Assembly (NCBI GenBank): GCA_964533045.1
Contig: CAZHKT010000059.1
Coordinates: 1 to 22,148 of the forward strand
Reading direction: 5' to 3'
DNA: 22,148 bases
DNA from: JACQNR01 sp964533045
GTDB lineage: Bacteria > Acidobacteriota > Terriglobia > UBA7540
Shown: positions 9,854 through 17,212 of the stretch, in pieces
Layout of the letters: each line of letters starts with the position of its first letter
How positions within the stretch are numbered: position 1 is the first letter of the stretch
Notes under the pieces: generated by a model
The model's input: only the letters and a program-made list of their open reading frames with translations
Database searches by the model: none
What the model was told of the DNA's origin: nothing
Position numbers and translations under genes: made by a program

Positions 9854-9889
9854 AACGGGGATGGGATCGCAAGATCCCATCCCCGTTTT
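9854..9889 (+). terminator. Rho-independent terminator after the TonB receptor gene
   Basis: A perfect 15-base-pair stem (9854-9868 with 9873-9887) is closed by GCAA, a GNRA-type tetraloop (9869-9872), and runs into TTTT (9886-9889). It starts 17 bases after the receptor stop codon. The reverse strand lacks a matching U-tract, so it mainly serves the plus-strand gene. Confidence 0.9.
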
Positions 9890-9912
9890 GCTTTCCGCAT
9901 ACCGATTCACCC

Positions 9913-10017
9913 TGTCATTCCGAGGAGCCCCGATGCACCTGATCCGGGCGACGAGGAATCTTGCTCTGTTTCAAGGCGCGATTCCTCCCCTTCGCTCTGC
10001 TCCGGGTGGGAATGACA
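9913..10017. repeat. Palindromic intergenic repeat element, about 105 bases
   Basis: TGTCATTCC (9913-9921) and its exact complement GGAATGACA (10009-10017) bound the element. A second inverted pair is nested inside: GAGGAATC (9953-9960) and GATTCCTC (9980-9987). The element sits between the receptor terminator and the stop codon of the convergent TPR gene and carries no credible coding frame. The CATTCCGAGGAG and CGAGGAATC words recall short dispersed intergenic repeats that I have seen in Acidobacteriota genomes. Only one copy is visible in this window, so the repeat status rests on its symmetry and on that recollection. Confidence 0.6.
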
Positions 10018-10045
10018 ATGTCCGGGAGGGATCCAGGCAAAGTGG

Positions 10046-11203
10046 TTACTGCGGTGTGGTGGCGGCGTGCTGAAGGGTCTTTTGCTTTTCGGCGAGGGAG
10101 AGGCGCTGGAATTCCTCCATCTCACGCTTGCTGGCCACGGCATCGCCCAGCTGGCGGTAAAGCTGCGCCAGCGCGAAGTGGGCCTCTGCGTCGGAGGGGT
10201 TTTCCCGGACGGCGGCGAGCAACTCCGCCTTCGCCTTGTCCAGATCCTTGAGTCCCAGATAGGCTTTGCCCAAGAGCAGTCGCGGGCGGGGAAAACTGGG
10301 TTGCGCCGCAATCACCACGTTGAGGTAGGGAATGGCCGCGGCATAGTCGCGCCGCCCCATGGCAAATTCGCCCAGGTACATGTTGACGCGCGGGTCCTGC
10401 GGGTCTTCCTGGAGCGCCAGCCGGAACTCTTTCTCCGCCTCGTCGATCTGTTTCAAGTTGCGGTAGGCTGTGCCCAGCGTGTAATGGAGGCCGGGCGCGT
10501 CGGGGCGCTTCGCCTGCGCCGCCAGGTATTCCTTCAGCGATTCCTCGTAGCGTTTGTTGTCGGCATAGATTTCCCCGCGCAACATGTGCAGCTGGAAAGA
10601 GTCAGGATCCACATCTTCCATCCGTTGCAGGGTAAGCAGCGAGGCGTTGGTATAGATGCGGGCGAGCTGGTAGAGAACCTCCAGGTCCCGCGGGTTTCGT
10701 TCCAGCGCCTTGTTGAGCTGAACGATGGCCAGATCCATCTTCCCCTGCGCCTGCAAGGCCATGGCGTGGTAGTGGTGGACACGCGGATGCGGCTTGGCGG
10801 TTCTGGCTTCGTTCTCGAAGCTCTGAATGGCGCGATCGAACTGGTTCAAACCCATGTAGGTTACGCCCAGGAAGAAATGCACCTCGGGGTAGTCGGGAGA
10901 AATGGAAAGGGCGCGCTGGAAGACGTAGACGGATTCGGTAAATTTGAGTTCAGTTTGATAGACGATCCCCAGCCGTTTCAGGATTTCGGGGTTCTGCGGC
11001 GCCAGGTTCAGGGCCTGTTTGTAAGCGCGCTCGGCCCCGGCATAGTCCTCCGCCTTCTCCGACGCGCGCGCCTGTTCGAGCAGCGCGGCCACGTCCTGAG
11101 CCGCCGCCGAGGCCAGCGTGGCCGCGGCGGCCAGGCACACCGCACCCAGGGTGCGCCCCAAGCCCCTCCAGGGGAATCGCTCTTTTCGATCATGCCGCGT
11201 CAC
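10046..11203 (-). CDS. Secreted TPR-repeat protein (third of three in tandem)
   Basis: A 385-residue protein with a signal peptide (Arg/Lys-rich n-region, Ala-rich core, cleavage near ASAAA-Q at about residue 36) followed almost wholly by TPR units. These should form a right-handed superhelical scaffold for protein-protein contacts in the periplasm or at the surface. The middle contains the family element of this locus, DPDS-x3-H, between two sets of regular TPRs. The GTG start is supported by AGGTGG (11216-11211) 7 bases upstream. It begins 11 bases after the stop of the upstream TPR gene, so the genes are very probably cotranscribed, and the Shine-Dalgarno overlaps the upstream stop. The partner and exact role are unknown. 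Confidence 0.88.
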   Translation of the reverse strand: MTRHDRKERFPWRGLGRTLGAVCLAAAATLASAAAQDVAALLEQARASEKAEDYAGAERAYKQALNLAPQNPEILKRLGIVYQTELKFTESVYVFQRALSISPDYPEVHFFLGVTYMGLNQFDRAIQSFENEARTAKPHPRVHHYHAMALQAQGKMDLAIVQLNKALERNPRDLEVLYQLARIYTNASLLTLQRMEDVDPDSFQLHMLRGEIYADNKRYEESLKEYLAAQAKRPDAPGLHYTLGTAYRNLKQIDEAEKEFRLALQEDPQDPRVNMYLGEFAMGRRDYAAAIPYLNVVIAAQPSFPRPRLLLGKAYLGLKDLDKAKAELLAAVRENPSDAEAHFALAQLYRQLGDAVASKREMEEFQRLSLAEKQKTLQHAATTPQ

Positions 11204-11210
11204 GGTCGCG

Positions 11211-11216
11211 CCACCT
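11211..11216 (-). promoter_or_regulatory. Ribosome binding site overlapping the upstream stop codon
   Basis: AGGTGG on the minus strand overlaps the TAG stop (11217-11215) of the preceding TPR gene and lies 7 bases before the GTG at 11203. It decides the GTG start, because no in-frame ATG exists near the signal peptide, and suggests coupled translation. Confidence 0.65.
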
Positions 11217-12390
11217 AAGGTCTATCCGGTCCTGCCTTGGCTTTGCCGGTCTCGGCCTGCTGCCGCTCCAGCTCTTCCTTTTGAAGCTTCTGGACGATTT
11301 CCAGTTCCTTCTGGCTTTCCACCTTATTGCCCTGCCGCGCGTAGAGCAGATGAAGTTGATAATGAACCTCTTGATAGCCCGGATCCAATTCCAGAGCTTT
11401 GTGAAAGATTTCGCGCGCCCGAGCCAGATCTCCGGCCGCCATGTAGCATTTCCCCAGCAGGAAATAAGCCCGCGCCACGCGCGGAAACGCCGCAATAATG
11501 ACCTTCAGGTGCGGCACTGCCTCGGCGTGGGCTCCCTGGGTGACTAAGATGTCGCCCATGTAATAATTCGCCAAAGGCTGGTTGGGCTCCTCAGCCAAAG
11601 CCAGCCTGAGATGCTCCTGCGCGGCAGGGTAATCCTTCTTCCGCCAGTAGACTTCGCCGATGGCGAGGTGAATTCCCGGGAAGTCCGGCTGCAGCTTCAG
11701 GACTTCCTGGTATTCCAGAATAGCCTGGTCGAAGCGTTCGCTATCCGCAAAGGCCTCCCCCTGCAAGGCGTGCGTGTAGGCCGAATCAGGATAGATCTCG
11801 GCCAGCTGTTCGGCCGTCTTGCGTGTGGCTGTTTTGTAGATGGTGGCTAACTGATAAAGGTATTGCGGGTTGCCGGGATCCTGTTCGACCAGCGTCTGGA
11901 GCTGCCGGATGGCCTCAGTGTGGTTTCCCTTGACCGTGTAGGCGAGCGCCAGGTTGAAACGGGCCAGCTTCTCGGTCGGATTGCCCGTCAGTTCCTTCTC
12001 GAAGGCCGCGATGGCTTCGTCGAACCGATTGAGGGAGAAATAGGAAATTCCGAGCTGCAGATTGGCTCCCGGATAGAGCGGCGCGCGTTTTAGAATTTCC
12101 TGAAAGACTCCCACCGCATCCTCATAGCGGGCCTGCTTGCTGAGCACGATGCCCAGCCGGAGCCGGAGCGCCGGGTCGCCGGAGGACTCAATGACGAGTT
12201 TCCGGTAGAGCTGCTCGGCGCGGGGAAGATCGCCGCTGCGTTCGGCTTCCGCGGCCAGCCTGGCTAAGTCGGCGGGCGACTGGGCCATGACGGCAACCGC
12301 CAGAGCAACAAGCGTGACCGGCACCGCCGCCAGCCGCCAGGGCGAGCATGGCCGGAGGCGCACAAACAGGGATCGGAGATTCTGGATCAT
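11215..12390 (-). CDS. Secreted TPR-repeat protein (second of three in tandem)
   Basis: A 391-residue protein. The Arg-rich N terminus is followed by a hydrophobic core (VTLVALAVAV) with cleavage expected at VMA-Q near residue 36, then tandem TPRs (for example PGANLQLGISYFSLNRF and ARAYFLLGKCYMAAGD). A central YPDS-x3-H element aligns with the same position in the other three TPR proteins of the window. The tail is charged and low in complexity (Glu/Gln/Lys). The ATG at 12390 starts 12 bases after the stop of the upstream paralogue and has no clear Shine-Dalgarno, so translation may depend on coupling. It is probably a periplasmic or surface scaffold; partners are unknown. Confidence 0.88.
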   Translation of the reverse strand: MIQNLRSLFVRLRPCSPWRLAAVPVTLVALAVAVMAQSPADLARLAAEAERSGDLPRAEQLYRKLVIESSGDPALRLRLGIVLSKQARYEDAVGVFQEILKRAPLYPGANLQLGISYFSLNRFDEAIAAFEKELTGNPTEKLARFNLALAYTVKGNHTEAIRQLQTLVEQDPGNPQYLYQLATIYKTATRKTAEQLAEIYPDSAYTHALQGEAFADSERFDQAILEYQEVLKLQPDFPGIHLAIGEVYWRKKDYPAAQEHLRLALAEEPNQPLANYYMGDILVTQGAHAEAVPHLKVIIAAFPRVARAYFLLGKCYMAAGDLARAREIFHKALELDPGYQEVHYQLHLLYARQGNKVESQKELEIVQKLQKEELERQQAETGKAKAGPDRP

Positions 12391-12402
12391 GGTAACGGAG
12401 TT

Positions 12403-13632
12403 CTACTTCGGTTCGCCTGCCGGTTCTTCGGTTGTCAATTCTTCGGCCGCTTCTTCCAGATGCCGCCCGCGTTCCCTGGCCTGCCGGGCGCGATCTTCCT
12501 CGTACAGCTTGCGGAAGATCGCGCGGTGTGCCTCTTCCTTATCCGGCTGGTTCAGGCGCTTGTAGACGTCGGCGAGCACGTAGTGGGTGGACCGGTACGT
12601 GGGATCCAGCTCTGCCGCGCGGTTCAGTTCCCGGACGGCCTCCTGATATTTCCCCTGCTGAAAATAGCATTTGCCCAGCTGGAAATGCGCCATCATGGAA
12701 TTGGGATTGGATTTGATCGTGATTTCAAGAAGAGGCACAGCCTCGTCCACGCGATTGCTCTTCAGCAAGATATCCGCGAGCAAGTAGTTGGCGGTCGGAT
12801 GGTTCGGGTCTTCCTGGAGAGCCAGCCGGAATTCCCTTTCCGCGCTGGGGTAATCCACCTTTCGGTGATAGAGCTCGCCCAGCGCTTCGTGGATCCCCGG
12901 AAAATTGGGGTTTCTCTCCAGCACCTTGTGAAATTCCTTGATGGCTTCGGAGAACTTCTCCTGTGACAGGAGGGTATCCGCCTTGAGGGCGTGCATGTAG
13001 TCGGAGTCGGGATCGAGGTTCCCCATCAGGTTGATGGCTTCGATGGTGGCCGTCTTGTGAAACCGGATGACCTGGTAGATGACCCGCTTGTCGGTGGGGT
13101 CCTGTTCCAGCAGGATTTCGTACTGCCGCAGGGCGTCGGAGTTCCGCTTGAGCTGCAGGAAGACCTGCGCCAGGTAATAGCGGGCGCGACGGTAGTTCGG
13201 GTTGGCGGCAATCTCGCGCTCGAACGACTCGATGGCCTTGTCCAGCTGGTTCACCCCGAAATAAGAGAGGCCCAGGTAGAAGTTGACCTCAGGATACTCC
13301 GGCGCACCGGCCAGAATCTTCTGAAAAGTGCTGATCGATTCCGCAAACCGCAACTGAGTCTGATAAACGATGCCCAGGCGCTTCTGGATTTCCGCCTGCT
13401 GCGGGAAAGCACGAGCCGCTTCCTCATAAACCCGCGCCGCGCCATCAAAATCCTGGGCGTTCTCCAGTTGCCGGGCCTGGCTCAGGTAGTCGTCGAGGCT
13501 CTTCGATGACGTTTGGGCAGCCCCCCTCGCGCCGCAGCACAAGATGATCGCCAGAGCTATGCCTAGAGCGGTTGAAACAGGGACGAAAGAACTCCTGCAC
13601 ATAGTAGAAAAATACCACGTTCGGCCCGCCAT
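12403..13632 (-). CDS. Secreted TPR-repeat protein (first of three in tandem)
   Basis: A 409-residue protein with an N-terminal hydrophobic signal (about 17-34) ending near GAAQ at about 40, then TPR units over most of its length and a Glu-rich tail. The central DPDS-x3-H element matches its neighbours, and the following segment (about 50 residues, EFRLALQEDP) is nearly identical to that of the 10046-11203 protein. The start is uncertain: ATG at 13632 gives a 10-residue extension, while ATG at 13602 gives a tighter signal peptide beginning MCRSS; neither has a Shine-Dalgarno. The Cys pair in the signal does not form a lipobox, since Leu precedes the first Cys. It heads a three-gene operon. 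Confidence 0.87.
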   Translation of the reverse strand: MAGRTWYFSTMCRSSFVPVSTALGIALAIILCCGARGAAQTSSKSLDDYLSQARQLENAQDFDGAARVYEEAARAFPQQAEIQKRLGIVYQTQLRFAESISTFQKILAGAPEYPEVNFYLGLSYFGVNQLDKAIESFEREIAANPNYRRARYYLAQVFLQLKRNSDALRQYEILLEQDPTDKRVIYQVIRFHKTATIEAINLMGNLDPDSDYMHALKADTLLSQEKFSEAIKEFHKVLERNPNFPGIHEALGELYHRKVDYPSAEREFRLALQEDPNHPTANYLLADILLKSNRVDEAVPLLEITIKSNPNSMMAHFQLGKCYFQQGKYQEAVRELNRAAELDPTYRSTHYVLADVYKRLNQPDKEEAHRAIFRKLYEEDRARQARERGRHLEEAAEELTTEEPAGEPK

Positions 13633-13901
13633 GGGGGAAAATGATTGTCGCCCATCCGGGCCGTTTCGGCCTCCGGAGGGCGCTCGGCGGAGGCGGATTC
13701 GGGCGAGACATGCGCCAACACGGGAAGTGCTTCGCAGCCAAGCTCATCGCTCGATGTCAATCGGAAGGGAGACGCGGATCGACACAGTTTCTTCACCGGG
13801 GCCAGCAAGAATTTCGCGGCGGTGCCATCCGGCGGCGTCGCGGCCCGCCGGGGATTGGCGGCCGAAATCCGAAAGCAGCGCGAAAGGGCTGCGGAACGGA
13901 G
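13633..13901. other. Intergenic region before the TPR operon
   Basis: These 269 bases separate the methyltransferase stop from the first TPR gene, both on the minus strand. No credible gene is seen. A compact hairpin, GGCCG-TTT-CGGCC, lies at 13659-13671 and would fall in the leader of the TPR transcript or act as a weak terminator for the gene upstream; it lacks a U-tract. I found no convincing promoter, so read-through from the methyltransferase gene is possible. Confidence 0.4.
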
Positions 13902-15338
13902 CTAGTCAGCTTTACGCCGCAGGAGCGCGGCCCACGCCAGCGGAAATCCAGCGTCGGCCGGCAAGACCTCGAAGCGGCTTTCTTTCAGCCACTCGATGTT
14001 GAAAAGCGGGGTGAAGTCAAAGCGCAGCTCCTCTTCCGTGACGGTGGGCGGCCCAAAGCCGAGGTCCGGCCCGTTGGAGTTTCCGGCGATAAGCAGCAGC
14101 CGGGTTCCCGGCCGTGAGACTTTCCTCAAGGTTGCCAGATAGGCTTCGAGGTTCTGACTGCGCACTTCGTGGTAGCAGGCGCGGTCGTAAATGTAATCAA
14201 ACTGGCCGATCTCGGGCGGGTTGAGCGCGTCGGCAAGCAAGAATCGAACCTCGACGCCGGCCTTCTTCGCCTTCTCCCGTGCCTGCGCGACGGCCGAAGG
14301 CGAGATGTCAATCGCCGTCACGTCGAAGCCCTTGCTGGCCATGTAAACGGCGTCGGTTCCGGTGCCGCTTCCAAACTCCACCACCCGGCCGGGCTTGAAG
14401 ACGCCATCCTCAATCGCCTTTACAAGGTCGGCCGAAGGCTTGCCGGTGTCCCACTTCGGATGCCGCCCGTCGCGGTAGTCGCCGTCCCAAACCTCCAAGA
14501 GTCGCATCCCCTCCGGAGTGTGAGGCAGGATGCCCGAAGGTAGCGGTCGCACCCCAAGCACCTTCGATCCGTCGGCGGAAGCGATTTCAATATCCCCCGG
14601 CAGATCCCCCGCATCGGGCTTGGACCAGCGCAGAATGCGCGGACCAGCCTGGAGGGTAAGCTGAAGCAAGCCGTCTGCTTTGACCAACCGTGATGGGGGC
14701 CTCTCTGCGGCACGATCGGCGGCGGGGATCTCCACCACGTGAAGGAAACGCCCCGGTGTCGTGGTTCCGCGGGGAACGACCTCGAGGACGAACGGGTTGG
14801 CCGGATCATTACAGCCTCGGTCTTTGCAGTGCATCACCCTTCGCGACGCGTTCTCGGGCAGCAGCGTCTCGACCCAAACTTCGCCCCTAGCCGCCCGGTC
14901 ACCCGGCTGGTAGAGTTGCCACGTGGCTGGCCTTGTGGGACGGCGCGCGAGCCCTTCGTCGTCTATGATGAAGGTGGAAGGTTTCAGGAAGAGGATGCGG
15001 CGATCCCACGTCCCGCCGGTGGCACGGGTGCGGAATCGAGCCTCGCCATAGACGAAGAATCGGTTCTCTTCGAAAGCGGTCATGCGGCCCGCCTCGGAGG
15101 GCAAGCCGAGCAGTTTTTCCATGGCCGGATACGCGTGGCCCGTCTTCCCGGCCTCCCCAGCCGACCTGGCGACATCTAACAATTTCGAGGCGTAAAGCGG
15201 CTGGGGAGCGGGGGCGCTCTGGTGTTTGGAGGCGACGGCCGCGGAGGCGATGACAGCCCCTAGCACCCACAGAAGCGGGAGCCCCCGGCAGAAGCCGGAC
15301 AAGGGTGAGATCGGAAACGGGCAATTGTCATAAGCCAT
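13902..15338 (-). CDS. Exported or anchored beta-domain protein fused to a class I SAM-methyltransferase
   Basis: A 478-residue protein. The C-terminal part (about 275-478) is a Rossmann-fold methyltransferase of the TPMT-like group: WDTGKPS (296-302), motif I EFGSGTG (321-327), acidic IDIS (343-346), LLADAL (367-372) and DRACYHE (385-391). It should transfer a methyl group from SAM to a small molecule; the acceptor is unknown. Residues 1-36 look like a signal peptide (Arg18, core LPLLWVLGAVI, AVA-S). Residues about 95-265 form a beta-rich region whose pattern (ILFLKPSTFIIDDE, WQLY, VETLLPE, GRFLHVVEIP) recalls the C-terminal beta-sandwich of heparinase II/III proteins; this is from memory. 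An export signal ahead of a SAM enzyme is odd. The frame is open to 15440, but that start lies inside the divergent ASPIC gene, so 15338 is preferred; it lacks a Shine-Dalgarno. Confidence 0.82.
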   Translation of the reverse strand: MAYDNCPFPISPLSGFCRGLPLLWVLGAVIASAAVASKHQSAPAPQPLYASKLLDVARSAGEAGKTGHAYPAMEKLLGLPSEAGRMTAFEENRFFVYGEARFRTRATGGTWDRRILFLKPSTFIIDDEGLARRPTRPATWQLYQPGDRAARGEVWVETLLPENASRRVMHCKDRGCNDPANPFVLEVVPRGTTTPGRFLHVVEIPAADRAAERPPSRLVKADGLLQLTLQAGPRILRWSKPDAGDLPGDIEIASADGSKVLGVRPLPSGILPHTPEGMRLLEVWDGDYRDGRHPKWDTGKPSADLVKAIEDGVFKPGRVVEFGSGTGTDAVYMASKGFDVTAIDISPSAVAQAREKAKKAGVEVRFLLADALNPPEIGQFDYIYDRACYHEVRSQNLEAYLATLRKVSRPGTRLLLIAGNSNGPDLGFGPPTVTEEELRFDFTPLFNIEWLKESRFEVLPADAGFPLAWAALLRRKAD

Positions 15339-15353
15339 TGATGCAGTTATACT
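15325..15353 (+). promoter_or_regulatory. Sigma-70-type promoter of the FG-GAP/ASPIC-TPR operon
   Basis: TTGTCA (15325-15330, five of six) and TATACT (15348-15353, five of six) are separated by exactly 17 bases. The expected transcript start near 15360 leaves about 35 bases before the ATG at 15395 and rules out the upstream in-frame ATG at 15305 as the start. The same AT-rich patch read on the minus strand contains TATAAC (15351-15346), seven bases before the methyltransferase ATG at 15338, so the two divergent promoters would overlap. Confidence 0.65.
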
Positions 15354-15394
15354 TACGTTTTTGGCCTGACAGGCAGAGGCATTCGAAGAATAGC

Positions 15395-17170
15395 ATGATC
15401 CAGAAGAGGCGGCAATCTTGGCTGAAGGCGGTCGTAGCATTTGCCGCTTTTTCCATGGCGCTTCTCACCGGGTACCCACAGACCGGCGTCAAAGTCCCCC
15501 TGCCGACGTTCACCGACATCACCCACCAGGCCGGCGTCGAGTTCAAGAACGTGTGCGGAGACGAAGTCACAGAGTTTCTCATCGAGGTCAAGGGCGGCGG
15601 TGTGTGCTTTGTTGATTATAACAATGATGGTTATCAGGATATCTATATCCCCAATGGCTCATCGCGCAAGCGGCAGAAATCCGGCGATCTTCCGCACGAC
15701 TACCTGCTACGCAACAACGGCGATGGAACTTTCAAGGATGTAACCGCCGAAGCGGGTCTAGGCGACCAGGAATGGAGCTGGGGATGCGCGGTGGGCGACT
15801 ATGACAACGACGGATACGCCGACCTCTACGTGACGAACTGGGGTCCCAACCGCCTCTATCATAACAATGGCAACGGGACTTTTACCGACGTGGCGGAGAA
15901 GGCGGGCGTGGCCGGCCCGAAATGGAAATTCCCCAAGTGGAGTACCGGCGCCACTTTCGCTGATTATGACAACGACGGCTTGCTGGACCTTTACGTTGCG
16001 AATTTCGTCTCGTTCAATTACCAGCCGGACCGGCCCGCGCCCAATCCCAACAGCCCGTGCAAGTACAAACAGATTCCCACCCCCTGTGCTCCCGAGCATT
16101 ACGACGGCCAGCCGGACTTGCTCTATCACAACAACGGGAACGGGACATTTACGGAAGTGACGGAGGCGGCGGGCATCCACGAGAAACCGGCGGGACGGGG
16201 GTTTACTCCCATCTTTGCCGACCTGGACAACGACGGCGATCTGGACCTCTACGTGGCCAACGACGCCGGGCCGAATTTCTATTACATCAACGATGGGAAG
16301 GGTAAGTTTACCGACTTCAGTTTCCCCTCCGGCACGGCGGTGGACGGATCGGGCAACACGACAGGCTCGATGGGTCTGACGATCGGTGACGTCAACCACG
16401 ACGGGCTCCAGGAGCTCTTTGTCGCCAACTTTATCGACCAGGAGAAGTCGCTCTATTTCAACGAAGGCAACAACCTCTTTCGCGATGTCACGCGGGAATT
16501 CGGCCTGGCAACCATTGCTTTCCATTACAGCAGCTGGGGAACGAAGTTCTTCGATTTTGACAACGACGGCTGGCTCGACCTGTGGATTGCTAACGGTCAC
16601 ACCATGGAACAACTCGAGCCGTTCTTCCCCGACGATCCCTTTGCCGAACCCATCTACGTCCTCCGCAACATCGCGGGCAAGCACTTCGAGGACGTCAGTG
16701 AAGCTACCGGCATCCGCCAGCGGCCCGACAAGGTGGGGCGCGGCGCCGCCTTTGCGGATTTTGACAACGACGGGGATGTGGATGTCATTGTTATCAACAA
16801 GAACGATTTCCCAACCCTCTGGCGCAATGACGGCGGCAACGCCCGCCCCTGGATTGGCTTGCGCCTCGAGGGCGTGAAGGGGAATCGTGACGGTTACGGA
16901 GCCAAAATTATTGCGCGCACAGCCGCCATGGAGCAGATGTTCGAGGCGCGCACCAGCGACAGTTTCCTTTCCGCCAATGATCCGAGGCTCATCATCGGCC
17001 TGGGAGACGCGAAGGAGGCGGACATCGAGATCCGCTGGCTGAATGGCAGAATCGAACAGTTTAAAAACGTACCGGCAGGGACGTATTATCTGGCGCGAGA
17101 GGGCGAGAAGCTTCAGCCCGACTCGCGTGTGAAACCGGCGCGGCGGACCCTTTCGATGGGTCTGCCGTAA
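15395..17170 (+). CDS. Secreted FG-GAP/VCBS seven-bladed propeller protein with ASPIC/UnbV domain (CRTAC1-like)
   Basis: A 591-residue protein with a signal peptide (MIQKRRQSW, then a hydrophobic core VVAFAAFSMALL). Seven FG-GAP/VCBS repeats each carry an Asp/Asn-rich calcium-binding loop: DYNNDGYQD, DYDNDGYAD, DYDNDGLLD, DLDNDGDLD, DVNHDGLQE, DFDNDGWLD and DFDNDGDVD. This fits an integrin-alpha-like seven-bladed beta-propeller. The last 100 residues match the ASPIC/UnbV domain (GYGAKI, then FLSANDPRLIIGLGDA and IRWLNGRIEQF). The family resembles animal CRTAC1 and is common in Acidobacteriota and Planctomycetes, where its role is unclear; extracellular adhesion or binding is likely. The start at 15395 is chosen from the promoter position and the signal peptide, although an in-frame ATG exists at 15305. 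A TPR gene follows after 42 bases, and this pairing is frequent in such genomes. Confidence 0.9.
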   Translation: MIQKRRQSWLKAVVAFAAFSMALLTGYPQTGVKVPLPTFTDITHQAGVEFKNVCGDEVTEFLIEVKGGGVCFVDYNNDGYQDIYIPNGSSRKRQKSGDLPHDYLLRNNGDGTFKDVTAEAGLGDQEWSWGCAVGDYDNDGYADLYVTNWGPNRLYHNNGNGTFTDVAEKAGVAGPKWKFPKWSTGATFADYDNDGLLDLYVANFVSFNYQPDRPAPNPNSPCKYKQIPTPCAPEHYDGQPDLLYHNNGNGTFTEVTEAAGIHEKPAGRGFTPIFADLDNDGDLDLYVANDAGPNFYYINDGKGKFTDFSFPSGTAVDGSGNTTGSMGLTIGDVNHDGLQELFVANFIDQEKSLYFNEGNNLFRDVTREFGLATIAFHYSSWGTKFFDFDNDGWLDLWIANGHTMEQLEPFFPDDPFAEPIYVLRNIAGKHFEDVSEATGIRQRPDKVGRGAAFADFDNDGDVDVIVINKNDFPTLWRNDGGNARPWIGLRLEGVKGNRDGYGAKIIARTAAMEQMFEARTSDSFLSANDPRLIIGLGDAKEADIEIRWLNGRIEQFKNVPAGTYYLAREGEKLQPDSRVKPARRTLSMGLP

Positions 17171-17197
17171 CTGCCGGTTTGGTCATGCTGAGGCATT

Positions 17198-17204
17198 GAG
17201 GGGA
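17198..17204 (+). promoter_or_regulatory. Ribosome binding site of the fourth TPR gene
   Basis: GAGGGGA lies 8 bases upstream of the ATG at 17213 and is the strongest Shine-Dalgarno in the window. No promoter is evident in the 42-base gap, which supports cotranscription with the ASPIC gene. Confidence 0.7.
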
Positions 17205-17212
17205 AACTCGAA

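Noticed and set aside
10067..11218. Plus-strand open frame of 383 codons opposite the third TPR gene
   Set aside because: The minus-strand frame has a signal peptide and clear TPRs; this one is its complement shadow.
13620..13640. Lipoprotein signal in the first TPR protein because of its Cys pair
   Set aside because: The residue before the first Cys is Leu and the second Cys follows a Cys, so no lipobox is formed.
13659..13671. GGCCG-TTT-CGGCC hairpin as an intrinsic terminator of the methyltransferase gene
   Set aside because: It has no U-tract directly after the stem on the minus strand and lies more than 200 bases past the stop.
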